From: Actinomycetes bacterium | Lineage (GTDB): Bacteria; Actinomycetota; Thermoleophilia; BMS3ABIN01 | DNA length: 9,212 nucleotides | Reading direction: 5' to 3' | NCBI GenBank assembly: GCA_021790075.1 | Contig: JAJYIN010000076.1 | Span: 1 to 9,212, forward strand | Shown here: positions 1 through 7,073 of the stretch, piece after piece | Numbering within the stretch: position 1 is the first letter of the stretch | Layout of the letters: the number at the start of each line of letters is the position of its first letter | Made by a program: the position numbers and the translations under genes | Notes under the pieces: model-generated | Seen by the model: the letters and a program-made list of their open reading frames with translations, nothing else | The model's database searches: none | Told to the model about the DNA's origin: nothing

Positions 1-334
1 AGGCCCGGCTCAAAGCCCTCTTCTGGTGACGCTGCCGGCCCCGGCGGCATACCTCCTTCCCGCGCCCTCGCGGGCCCCGGTCAAACGGGCGGCTGCTGCC
101 GCACCGGAAAAAGTGCAGGTTGCCCAGGTGGGCGTGCCCGCCAAGGCCGGTAGCAGCGAGAAGAGCAGCCAGCAGTCAGAAAATGCGGGCTTGAGTGTGG
201 ATGACTATGAGGGGGAAGCCGCCAGCCAGGCGATCTCCGGGAATCTCAGGTGGCTGCCGTGCCAGGAGCACAGTGAGGCGCATGGCAAGGGCCACAAAGC
301 CGCAAGGCCGGAAAAGAAGGACCGGGAAGACTAG
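1..334 (+). CDS. Possible C-terminal tail of an Ala/Pro-rich protein, open at the left edge
   Basis: The plus-strand frame is open from the left edge to a TAG at 332-334; a GTG at 26 is the first start-type codon but no convincing ribosome site precedes it, so this is more likely the end of a longer gene that begins outside the window. About 110 residues are visible: a Pro/Ala-rich first third, then Ser/Gln/Glu-rich and finally a very charged stretch rich in Lys, Glu, Asp and His. No domain or membrane segment is recognisable; it looks disordered. Third codon positions are GC-rich, as in the neighbours, which is mild support for real coding. It would converge on the diguanylate cyclase gene, with stops only 18 bases apart. 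It may equally be a chance open frame in GC-rich DNA. Function unknown. Confidence 0.35.
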   Translation, partial: GPAQSPLLVTLPAPAAYLLPAPSRAPVKRAAAAAPEKVQVAQVGVPAKAGSSEKSSQQSENAGLSVDDYEGEAASQAISGNLRWLPCQEHSEAHGKGHKAARPEKKDRED

Positions 335-345
335 CCGCAGCGGCT
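333..345. terminator. Short hairpin between convergent stops, weak bidirectional terminator candidate
   Basis: A perfect 5-bp stem (AGCCG / CGGCT) with a 3-base loop lies between the stop of the left-edge frame and the stop of the diguanylate cyclase gene. Position between two converging stop codons suits transcription termination, but neither side has a real U-tract; the minus-strand side is followed only by a pyrimidine-rich stretch. The call rests on position and symmetry. Confidence 0.2.
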
Positions 346-352
346 CGGATAT

Positions 353-2269
353 CTAACCCGAGAATGCCACACTCCGGTTCTTCCCCGCTCCCTTGGCCCG
401 GTAAAGCGCCTCGTCGGCTTTACCGATCAGTTCCTCGTCATCCTGGGCGTCGCCCGGAAATGTCGCCAGGCCGATGCTGGCCGTGACATGCACCCCGGGA
501 AAGCCCGGGAGCCAGATATCCTCGACGCCGCGCCGGAGGTGCTCGGCCACCAGGAGCGCCGCCGGCCGGGATGTCTCGGGGAGCACCACCGCGAATTCCT
601 CTCCCCCGTAACGGGCCACCATATCCGCCCCCCTCACCCGCTCGGAAAGCACGGCCGCCACGGCCTTGAGCAGCTCGTCCCCCGCCTGGTGCCCGTAGGT
701 GTCGTTGACTGCCTTGAAATCGTCCAGGTCCAGGATGGCGACGGACAGCGGCCGGTCATAACGGCAGCTTTGTTTGATCTCGCGGCGCAGCGAGGTTTTC
801 AGGAACCGGAAATTCGAGAGGTTGGTCAAGGGGTCGGTAATGGCCAGGAGTTGCTGCAGCTCCCAGAAGTTGACGTTCTCCAGAGCACTGGCCGCCTGGG
901 TGGCCAGTGAGCTGAGAATGCGAAGCTGGCCTTCTTCTGGCGAGCGGCCGTGCTCGAATACCGCCACCACGCAGCCGAGCGCGGCCCGGTCATGGACCAT
1001 GGGAAAGGCCGCCGCGATGGTACCGGGAGTGAACCGCTCCGGCTCCAGGGACCCTTCACTCCCGACAGCCCGCCTGGCAAAGCCCTCCGCAAGCCTGATT
1101 TCTTCCTCCTGGAAAAACGCCTCCGGGACGCCGGCGAAGATAGCCCCATGGCCGGGAGGACGGTTTGATCCGAACAGTTGCGCCCACACGCCCCGGGCTC
1201 CGGTCGCCAGCCGGGCCGCCTCGGCGGTCGTATGGATCAACCGGGTCCGGTCTGTGGTCGACCCAAGGATCTCACCTGCGTAAGAAAGCGCCAGCAGCAT
1301 CTGGGACCGCGATTCCTCCAGTGCCTGGATTTGATCCTTGAGCTTCACTTGCATCTGATTGAAGGAAACCGCCAAGCTGCCGATCTCGTCTTTTGACTTT
1401 ATGTCAACCGTCTGGTCAAGTTTGCCGCGGCTGCCTGCGGCAGCCGCCGCGGTCACCTGGCGGAGCGGGCCGGTAATATTCCGCGCCAGGAAGAACCCCA
1501 GAGCCGCAGCCAGGCCGAGGGTGAGAACCATCAGGCCCAGGCCGGCTTCGAGCACCTGGCTTGCGGCCGCTCCCGCCGCCGCTCCCGGGACCGCCGCCAC
1601 CACTTCCAGGGGCCGGTCGGCGACATTGCCGGGCAACTGGACGGCCGCCGCCAGCACGTCGCTGTCTCCCATGCGGGCGTCAAAGGCGGCGGAGCCACTC
1701 AGATCGGCCGGCGCGCCCGAAAAAACAGTCCCCGGAGCCAGTGATCCACCGACCACCCGGTCGAGGGAGACAAACGCCCACTGGACATCCTCGGAAGAAA
1801 ACACGCTGTTCAGGGCGGTGGGATCGAACCGCCGCAGGGCGGTCACCGTGAACGGCCCCTCGCCGCCAAGGCGCACCGACGCCGTCAGGAGCGGCTCCTC
1901 GCCGGCCGGTTCGTTGCTGCCGCCCGCAGCGCCGGCCCTCGCGACCAGTTTGCCGGATGGATCCTTCAGGGTCATGCTTTCAGCACCGATCTGCTTCCGG
2001 AGCGATTCGAGCACGGAATCGCGCGCGGCGCCGCCACTCAGGAGCGCTCCGGTGTCAACCTTTGGCAGGGACGCCTTGAGGTCGCCTGCCAGAGCCTGCT
2101 GCTGGCCGGAGATAATCGCCGTGGCGGCCGCCAGCCCGCTCTGCATGCGGGCTTCGTACATCTGTTTGCCAGACCGCCCCAGCACCACGCTCGAAACGAT
2201 CGTCACCACCACCAGGGGCAGGATGACGATGCCGGCGAAAAACAGGTACAGCTTGGTGTGCAACTTCAT
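353..2269 (-). CDS. Membrane-anchored diguanylate cyclase with HAMP, GAF and GGDEF domains
   Basis: Makes cyclic di-GMP from two GTP at the inner face of the membrane. I place the start at the ATG at 2269 (638 residues), because the N-terminal membrane helix begins there and GGTGA stands 10 bases upstream; a 34-residue longer version from 2371 is open but atypical. Order: membrane helix about 9-31, extracytoplasmic region about 32-240 (Ala/Gly-rich, no sensor family recognised), second helix about 243-263, HAMP about 263-316, a GAF-like region about 331-466, and GGDEF about 475-634. The active-site motif is GGEEF (555-559), and RGAD (546-549) stands exactly five residues before it, matching the RxxD inhibitory site, so product feedback inhibition is likely. 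Other GGDEF marks are present (DPLTNL, LDLDDFKAVND, YGHQAGD, ASIG). It is the last gene of the minus-strand series, 143 bases after the UbiB-family gene. The GAF assignment is the least certain. Confidence 0.93.
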   Translation of the reverse strand: MKLHTKLYLFFAGIVILPLVVVTIVSSVVLGRSGKQMYEARMQSGLAAATAIISGQQQALAGDLKASLPKVDTGALLSGGAARDSVLESLRKQIGAESMTLKDPSGKLVARAGAAGGSNEPAGEEPLLTASVRLGGEGPFTVTALRRFDPTALNSVFSSEDVQWAFVSLDRVVGGSLAPGTVFSGAPADLSGSAAFDARMGDSDVLAAAVQLPGNVADRPLEVVAAVPGAAAGAAASQVLEAGLGLMVLTLGLAAALGFFLARNITGPLRQVTAAAAAGSRGKLDQTVDIKSKDEIGSLAVSFNQMQVKLKDQIQALEESRSQMLLALSYAGEILGSTTDRTRLIHTTAEAARLATGARGVWAQLFGSNRPPGHGAIFAGVPEAFFQEEEIRLAEGFARRAVGSEGSLEPERFTPGTIAAAFPMVHDRAALGCVVAVFEHGRSPEEGQLRILSSLATQAASALENVNFWELQQLLAITDPLTNLSNFRFLKTSLRREIKQSCRYDRPLSVAILDLDDFKAVNDTYGHQAGDELLKAVAAVLSERVRGADMVARYGGEEFAVVLPETSRPAALLVAEHLRRGVEDIWLPGFPGVHVTASIGLATFPGDAQDDEELIGKADEALYRAKGAGKNRSVAFSG

Positions 2270-2412
2270 GAGTCGATCGTCACCGGGATAAGTAAGCGGA
2301 AAAAGAAACCCCCATTTATATATAACGCCGGTGGCGGCCTGGTGGTTACGAAGATGCGCCGGAGCGCACATTTTGCAACCACGCCGTCCGAGAGAATGAT
2401 ACCCGCGGGCAG
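2270..2412 (-). promoter_or_regulatory. Intergenic leader of the diguanylate cyclase gene with an AT-rich island
   Basis: The 143-base gap between the UbiB-family gene and the cyclase gene is GC-rich except for a TATATATAAA-type island at about 2315-2324, roughly 45 bases before the start. It resembles a -10 element, but I find no acceptable -35 box at 16-18 bases. A 5-bp hairpin (TGCGC / GCGCA, loop TCCG) lies just upstream. A separate promoter here is possible but weakly supported; read-through from the UbiB gene is equally compatible. Confidence 0.25.
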
Positions 2413-4074
2413 CTAATGCCTACCGGAGCGGATGATGCCCACCACCAGCCAGAGGCCGAAGAAGCCCGACACCATGAAACCAAAGAGGGCGAAGACGGAG
2501 ATGCCCAGCAGGCGCGGCCCTCCCTGCGCGAACAGGCCGATGATGGAAGAACCAAGGATGAGGGAGGAAAGCACGATCGCCACCACCATGCGGTTGGTGA
2601 GAATCGTCAGGCGGCGCGAAAAGTCTTCCAGGTTGCGGTGCACGAAATTGATCCTCACCTCGCCCTTGCGCAGCATTTCGAACGTGTCGTGCATCTGGTA
2701 GGGAAAATCCATCAGCACGCCCACGTATCGCTCCACCTCCCGGGAGCCGCGCGCGGCCAGGTTTTGGGGATGATAGCGGTTGCGGATGAACGAGCGCGCG
2801 TAGGGCCGGGCGAACTCGAGCACGTTGAATGATGGATACAGCTGGGAAGCAATCCCTTCCAGCGTGGCCATCGCCTTGTCCAACAGCAGGTACTGGGTGG
2901 GAAGCTTCAGCTTCAGCCGGTAAATGGTGCTGAAAATATCACGGAAGACCGACACCGGATCGAGGTCCTGGAGCCGGGCGCCGTAATACTTGGCGAACAG
3001 GTCCCTCAGCTCGACCACGAACTGGGCTTCCTTTTCCTCGTGAAAGTCCACTCCCAGGGCGCTCAGGCGCTTGGGGATATCCTCGATCTTCTCGTTGGTG
3101 ACGTCCACGAACAGGTTGATGATGTTCTGGCGGTCGTCCGCGGTCAGCCTGCCGGCGATGCCGAAATCCACCAGGCCGATGGCGCCATTTTCCAGCAGCA
3201 GAATGTTCGCCGGATGCGGGTCGCCGTGGAAGAATCCGTGCACGAAGATCTGCTTCAGCCAGCACTCCGCGATCATGGCCGCCAGGGCCTTGCGCTCGAT
3301 CATCTCCATCTGCTCCACGTCCACATCGACGATCTGGGTGCCTTCGAGGTACTCGAGAGTAAGCACCCGCGTGGTGCTGTATTGCCAGTAGACGCGGGGG
3401 ATGACCACGTCGCGGTCGCCGGCGAAGGTGCGCGCGAACCGCTCGGCGTTGCGCGCCTCGATGCGGTAGTCCAGTTCGCTTTTGATGCCGCGCGAGAACT
3501 GGTCCACCAGGCCCATGGGGTCGAGGAAGAGCTCCTGGCGGGAATACTCGGTAAGCAGGTGCGCAAACTGGTACAGCAGGTCGATGTCCGCGCGTACCTG
3601 TGCTTCCGCATCCGGCCGCTGCACCTTGACAATGACGCGCTCGCCGTTGGGCAGCACCGCCCGGTGTACCTGGCCGATGGAGGCGGCGGCGATGGGCTCG
3701 TCGTCGAATTCCAGGAACAGGCGCTCCACGGTCAGTTTGAGCTCGGATTCGATCGTGCGGTAGGCCTGCTCCACCGGGAAGGGGGTGACTTCGTCCTGCA
3801 GCTTGCGCAGCTCCACCAGGATATCCTCTGGCACCACGTCAGGCCGCGTGCTGAGCAGCTGGCCGAACTTGATGAAGGTCGGGCCCATCTCCTCGAGCAT
3901 CCGGCGGAGGTGCTCGCCGAGGGTGCCGGCAGGCCGCGCCGCCCGCCTTCCCCGGAGGGGCATCAGGTTGCGGAGGTTGTGGCGCTCGAAAAAGTAACCG
4001 AAACCGTGCTTGACGGCGATCTCGGTGATGTGCCGCATCCTCTCCGCATTCCTGACGCTGGAAAGACTGACCAT
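2413..4074 (-). CDS. UbiB/AarF (ABC1/ADCK) family atypical kinase-like membrane protein
   Basis: Member of the UbiB/ABC1 atypical kinase family, ATP-binding proteins that support isoprenoid quinone synthesis in proteobacteria; the substrate in most other bacteria is unknown. The 553 residues show all family marks: KFGQ (69-72, in IKFGQLLSTR), the Ala-rich nucleotide loop AAASIGQVHRA (129-139), the lysine of VIVKVQRP (K150), the ExD pair in SELDYRIEARN (E200, D202), HGDPHPAN (283-290) and DFG (303-305). Two C-terminal hydrophobic segments (about 494-513 and 522-549) should anchor it in the membrane. The ATG at 4074 lies 6 bases after the stop of the phasin-like gene, so the two are surely cotranscribed; a second ATG at residue 12 is possible. 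Nothing nearby is a quinone gene, so I give no ubiB symbol. Confidence 0.95.
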   Translation of the reverse strand: MVSLSSVRNAERMRHITEIAVKHGFGYFFERHNLRNLMPLRGRRAARPAGTLGEHLRRMLEEMGPTFIKFGQLLSTRPDVVPEDILVELRKLQDEVTPFPVEQAYRTIESELKLTVERLFLEFDDEPIAAASIGQVHRAVLPNGERVIVKVQRPDAEAQVRADIDLLYQFAHLLTEYSRQELFLDPMGLVDQFSRGIKSELDYRIEARNAERFARTFAGDRDVVIPRVYWQYSTTRVLTLEYLEGTQIVDVDVEQMEMIERKALAAMIAECWLKQIFVHGFFHGDPHPANILLLENGAIGLVDFGIAGRLTADDRQNIINLFVDVTNEKIEDIPKRLSALGVDFHEEKEAQFVVELRDLFAKYYGARLQDLDPVSVFRDIFSTIYRLKLKLPTQYLLLDKAMATLEGIASQLYPSFNVLEFARPYARSFIRNRYHPQNLAARGSREVERYVGVLMDFPYQMHDTFEMLRKGEVRINFVHRNLEDFSRRLTILTNRMVVAIVLSSLILGSSIIGLFAQGGPRLLGISVFALFGFMVSGFFGLWLVVGIIRSGRH

Positions 4075-4080
4075 GAAGGC

Positions 4081-4449
4081 CTACCCCTTCTTTTTTTTCG
4101 GCTTGCTCTCCGGCTCGCCGGCAGCCGCGGCGGCCTCGCTCTGGGCCTCTTCCAGCAATGAAAGACGGTGTTCCACCTGGGCCAGCTTCAACTCGATGTC
4201 CTCGAGTTCCTCCCGGGTAACGAGGCCCAGGTCCCGGAAAGTGCGCTCCAGGCTCTCGTCCAGCTTGCCCTTGGTCTGGCGCGTCTCGTCCTTGGCGCGC
4301 TCGACCAGGTCGTCGACAGCCTGGCGCCCCTCCTCGGCGGTAGACTGCCCCCTCTGGATCAGCTGTTCCGTGACGGATTCCGCCATCTGCCGTGTCAGTG
4401 CCGCGGCTCCGATGGTCATCAGCAGGCCACGTTCAATCATGTTGGTCAT
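4081..4449 (-). CDS. Phasin-like small coiled-coil protein
   Basis: A 122-residue protein. It opens with a mildly hydrophobic stretch (about 5-20), continues with a charged helical region containing a ...RGQSTAEEGRQAVDDLVER-type segment, then LGLVTREELEDIE and a regular coiled coil (about 77-104), and ends in an Ala-rich, Lys-rich tail. This layout fits the 'phasin superfamily / PHA-granule-associated-like' small proteins that are often found next to UbiB/AarF genes; the assignment is by pattern, and no polyhydroxyalkanoate gene is in view, so granule binding should not be assumed. The ATG at 4449 has a very strong ribosome site, AGGAGG at 4458-4463, 8 bases upstream. It heads a unit with the UbiB-family gene (6-base gap) and may act as its partner or membrane-surface scaffold; that is inference. 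Confidence 0.7.
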   Translation of the reverse strand: MTNMIERGLLMTIGAAALTRQMAESVTEQLIQRGQSTAEEGRQAVDDLVERAKDETRQTKGKLDESLERTFRDLGLVTREELEDIELKLAQVEHRLSLLEEAQSEAAAAAGEPESKPKKKKG

Positions 4450-4455
4450 CCGGAT

Positions 4456-4492
4456 CGCCTCCTGTCAGGCGGCAGGAATGAGGCATTCTGCC
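4456..4492 (-). promoter_or_regulatory. Two adjacent hairpins in the phasin-like leader, one holding the ribosome site
   Basis: Read on the minus strand, the first hairpin pairs 4484-4492 with 4471-4480 (GGCAGAATG against CATT-C-CTGCC, one bulged base, 3-base loop). The second pairs 4467-4471 with 4456-4460 (CGCCT / AGGCG, 6-base loop) and contains the AGGAGG ribosome site in its loop and 3' arm. No U-tract follows, so this is not an intrinsic terminator. It could modulate translation of the phasin-like gene. Confidence 0.35.
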
Positions 4493-4568
4493 CGCGCGCC
4501 GCCATATAGGCACAGTAACGGTCACATGGGCAGAGATGATTAGCCCGCCGCACGGGTTGTGCATCTGG

Positions 4569-4598
4569 ATTCTACCCCTGTGAAGAGTTTGCTGAAAC
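4569..4598 (-). promoter_or_regulatory. Candidate promoter for the phasin-like/UbiB unit
   Basis: TAGAAT on the minus strand (4569-4574) matches the -10 consensus at five of six bases. The best -35 at 18 bases is GTTTCA (4593-4598), only three of six. It lies about 120 bases before the phasin-like start, in the 167-base gap after secF, where a new promoter is plausible because no good terminator is seen after secF either. Confidence 0.3.
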
Positions 4599-4616
4599 CT
4601 GGGGAGAGTGGGCGTG

Positions 4617-5525
4617 TTAGCCCGTGCTGACGGCCTTGGCTTTCCGGACCTTCTTGACCGGCCCGGGCCGGTAGCGCTTCTCACGCTCTTTCCAGAGGGT
4701 GAGCAGCGGCGCCGCCACGAAGATGGAGGAATACGCCCCCGAGGTGATGCCGACGAGGAGGGCGAAGGCAAAATCCTTCAGCGTCTCGCCACCGAAGACC
4801 AGCAGGCAGATGACCGGAATCAGGGTCAGCATGCTGGTGATGATCGACCGGTTCATGACCTCCCAGATCGACTCGTTGACCATCTCACTGTAGCCGCCGC
4901 GCTTTGCCCGTGGAGCGTTCTCACGCACCCGGTCGAAAACGATGATGGTGTCGTAGAGAGAATAACCCAGGATGGTCAGAACCGCCGCTACGGTGGCGGT
5001 GGTGACTTCCCGCCCGACGATGGAATACACCCCTACCGTGACCAGCAGGTCGTGGAAAAGGGCGATCAGGGTGGCTACCGCGAATTTATATTCGAAACGG
5101 AACGACACGTAGGCGATAATCAGGACCCAGGCGACGATGATTGCCTCGATCATCGAATCGAGGACCTGCCTGCCGAACGTGGGGCCGATGCTCTGCCAGG
5201 ATTTGACGGTGGCCCCGCCGATGGCGCCGTTGAGCGCCGCGGTCACCGCGTTCTCTTGGTCCGTGTTGAGCGCCGGCAGCGTCACCTGGTAATCCGACCC
5301 GACCGTCTGGACCACGGCGTCGCTGTAACCCGCCTGCGCCACGGCGCTGCGCACAGCATCCACGCTGGTCGGCTGGGCAAAAGCCACCGTCAGCCGGGAG
5401 CCGCTGGTGAAGTCGATGCTCAGGTTGAGGCCGCGGGTGAACAGGCTGACCACTCCCGCCAGGATGACGATCCCGGAAAGGGCGAACCACCAGTATTTCT
5501 TGCCCATGAAGTCTATGTGCATCAT
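4617..5525 (-). CDS. secF: Protein translocase subunit SecF
   Basis: SecF works with SecD and YajC as the proton-driven accessory complex of the SecYEG channel, pulling exported proteins out on the far side of the membrane. The 302 residues are a normal length. Visible: first membrane helix (about 12-29), the motif GLNLSIDFTSGSRL (32-45), a small external domain to about 113, GPTFGRQV (114-121), then a block of five membrane segments from about 123 to 277, with the signature SLYDTIIVFDRVREN (189-203) and VGITSGAYSSIF (258-269). The C-terminus is a short basic tail. The ATG at 5525 overlaps the secD stop as ATGA, so translation is probably coupled; a second ATG follows immediately. The gene ends the secDF unit. 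No key residue appears to be missing. Confidence 0.97.
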   Translation of the reverse strand: MMHIDFMGKKYWWFALSGIVILAGVVSLFTRGLNLSIDFTSGSRLTVAFAQPTSVDAVRSAVAQAGYSDAVVQTVGSDYQVTLPALNTDQENAVTAALNGAIGGATVKSWQSIGPTFGRQVLDSMIEAIIVAWVLIIAYVSFRFEYKFAVATLIALFHDLLVTVGVYSIVGREVTTATVAAVLTILGYSLYDTIIVFDRVRENAPRAKRGGYSEMVNESIWEVMNRSIITSMLTLIPVICLLVFGGETLKDFAFALLVGITSGAYSSIFVAAPLLTLWKEREKRYRPGPVKKVRKAKAVSTG

Positions 5526-6985
5526 TGTTTGCTGGCCTTTGCTGCTCTCCGGGGGCCGCGGACCGGGCCCTCGCTACGCGGACCCTTGCTCCTCCCGGCG
5601 TCGGATTTCATGCCCATGAGGGCAGGATTGTTGAACAGTTTCATGTTGGCCAGCAGGCCCAGCATGGCGCGCGTGGCCAGGACGGCGGTGAACATGCTGA
5701 TCACCACGCCGATGATCAGCGTCAGGGCGAAGCCCCGGACGCCGGCCGTCGCCAGCTTGAAGATGATGAGCGCCGTGATGATGGTGACGACGTTCGCGTC
5801 CAGAATCGTCTTGAACCCCTTCCTGTAGCCGGAGTTGACCGCTGAACGGATGGTCTTGCCGCGGCGCACCTCTTCCTTGATGCGCTCAAAGATGACCACA
5901 TTGGCGTCGGCCGCCACCCCCACGGTCAGGATCATGCCGGCGATGCCCGGCAGGGTCAGCGTGGCCGGGTACCACGGATTAGTCAGCGCCGCAAAGAAGA
6001 AGACGCCATAGATGATCAGCGCCAGGTCGGCGACCAGGCCCAGCAGCCGGTAATAGGCGATCAGGAAGATCATGACGATGGCCAGCCCGATGGCGCCGGC
6101 AATCAGGCCCTCGTGCAGCGAATCCTGGCCCAGGGTGGCGCTGATCTCGTTCTTGTCGATGGTCTGCATCTGCACCGGCAGGGCGCCCGTCTGCAGCACG
6201 AGGACGATATCTTTGACTTCCTGCAGGGACATGTTACCAGTGATCTCGGCGGAATTGCCGGTGATCGGATCCTTGACGGTTGGCGCCGACTCGACCTCGC
6301 CGTCCAGCACGATGGCCATCCGCTGCGTGACCCCGGATATCTTTCCCTGATTGGAAAGCTGGGTCGTCACGTTGGTGAACTCTTTGGTGCCTTCGTCGTT
6401 GAAGGACATGTTCACCTTGGGCTTGCCGAACTGGTCGTAGCCCACACTCGCCCCATCAAGCGCTTTCCCGGTCATCAGCGGCTGCTTGTCTACCACCATG
6501 GGAATCTGCACGGGCTTGCCGTCCGAGCCGAGCACGGCGTTGCCGTTGTTGTCCTTCTGTGTCTGGTAAAGCAGGAGCTTGTCAGCGGGCAGCTTGTCGG
6601 GCGTGATTGTCTGCGAGGTGATCTGGTTGGTGAGGTTCTGGTCCACGCGCATGAACTCGAGCTGGGCCGTCTTGCCGATCAGGGCCATGGCCTCATCCAC
6701 GTTCTTGACGCCGGCAAGGCCGACAGAGATCTCGTTGTCACCCTGGCGGTTGATGGCCGGCTCGGAAACGCCCAGCTTGTCAACGCGGTTGCGGATGACC
6801 ATCTCCGCCTGGTCCATCTGCTGGCTGGTGACGTTGCCCTGGGCCTGGAGGATCACTTCCAGGCCGCCCTGAAGATCGAGGCCCAGCTTGGCTTTCTGTG
6901 ACGGCGGATAAATGATGATGCCCGACACCGCCAGCAGGACCACCATGATCCCCAGGATGAGAAGATTTTTTTGTTTGTCAGTCAT
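5522..6985 (-). CDS. secD: Protein translocase subunit SecD
   Basis: Larger partner of SecF in the SecDF-YajC complex that uses the proton gradient to complete Sec-dependent export. In 487 residues: first membrane helix (8-26), LGLDLQGG (34-41), a large external P1 region (about 42-285) ending in the VLQTGALPVQ-type linker (262-272), then five membrane segments from about 291 to 445. The family hallmark GVAADANVVIFERIKEE is at 356-372; its Asp (360) is the conserved acidic residue implicated in proton coupling. The last 30 residues are a basic Gly/Arg/Lys tail, cytoplasmic by topology. The ATG at 6985 has AGGGA 4 bases upstream. Length is shorter than the 600-residue enterobacterial form, as in many other phyla. 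It has its own apparent promoter and overlaps secF by four bases. Confidence 0.97.
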   Translation of the reverse strand: MTDKQKNLLILGIMVVLLAVSGIIIYPPSQKAKLGLDLQGGLEVILQAQGNVTSQQMDQAEMVIRNRVDKLGVSEPAINRQGDNEISVGLAGVKNVDEAMALIGKTAQLEFMRVDQNLTNQITSQTITPDKLPADKLLLYQTQKDNNGNAVLGSDGKPVQIPMVVDKQPLMTGKALDGASVGYDQFGKPKVNMSFNDEGTKEFTNVTTQLSNQGKISGVTQRMAIVLDGEVESAPTVKDPITGNSAEITGNMSLQEVKDIVLVLQTGALPVQMQTIDKNEISATLGQDSLHEGLIAGAIGLAIVMIFLIAYYRLLGLVADLALIIYGVFFFAALTNPWYPATLTLPGIAGMILTVGVAADANVVIFERIKEEVRRGKTIRSAVNSGYRKGFKTILDANVVTIITALIIFKLATAGVRGFALTLIIGVVISMFTAVLATRAMLGLLANMKLFNNPALMGMKSDAGRSKGPRSEGPVRGPRRAAKASKQ

Positions 6986-7003
6986 TAATTCCCTGCAGTG
7001 GGC

Positions 7004-7038
7004 AAAAAAAACAAGCCTCTTCAGGAGCTGCGAGGCCC
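7004..7038 (-). terminator. Intrinsic terminator or 5'-leader attenuator ahead of secD
   Basis: On the minus strand GGGCCTC (7032-7038) pairs with GAGGCTT (7013-7019), seven pairs including two G-U, and the loop contains a further 3-bp CAG/CTG pairing. One G after the stem comes a run of eight T (7004-7011). This is the only hairpin plus U-tract in the window. It could end the upstream tgt-to-P-loop transcript, but it also lies at the very start of the transcript predicted from the promoter at 7045-7073, and so may attenuate secDF. Confidence 0.6.
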
Positions 7039-7044
7039 AATGAC

Positions 7045-7073
7045 AGCATAAGTGATAATGCAGATAGTGTCAA
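7045..7073 (-). promoter_or_regulatory. Sigma70-type promoter for secDF, overlapping an upstream stop codon
   Basis: TTGACA (7068-7073, six of six matches) and TATGCT (7045-7050, four of six including the key first, second and last bases) are separated by exactly 17 bases. The TGA stop of the P-loop gene is part of the -35 box. A start of transcription about 7 bases after the -10 box would fall near 7038, giving a leader of roughly 53 bases before the secD ATG. Confidence 0.65.

Noticed and set aside
50..60. Strong GGAAGGAGG on the minus strand near the left edge, as ribosome site for a gene running off the window
   Set aside because: The adjacent ATG is only about one base away, too close for initiation, and no other start lies at proper spacing.
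180..300. Hydrophobic minus-strand frame (about 35 residues from an ATG near 280)
   Set aside because: Leu/Phe-rich translation is what the antisense of a Lys/Glu-rich frame gives; no ribosome site and an early stop.
1359..2291. A 310-residue plus-strand open frame opposite the cyclase N-terminal half
   Set aside because: Low-complexity Arg/Ala/Pro/Ser protein with no motif, antisense to the HAMP and sensor region.
2270..2371. 34-residue extension of the cyclase from the ATG at 2371
   Set aside because: The membrane anchor begins naturally at the ATG at 2269; the extension is not signal-like and would cover the AT-rich promoter-like island.
3040..4161. A 373-residue plus-strand open frame opposite the UbiB-family gene
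   Set aside because: The minus strand encodes an intact UbiB protein with all its motifs; the antisense frame shows no domain and is a by-product of GC-rich codon use.
4608..5828. A 406-residue plus-strand open frame opposite secF and the end of secD
   Set aside because: Antisense to two certain genes; His/Asp/Gly-rich composition is typical of a shadow of membrane-protein codons.
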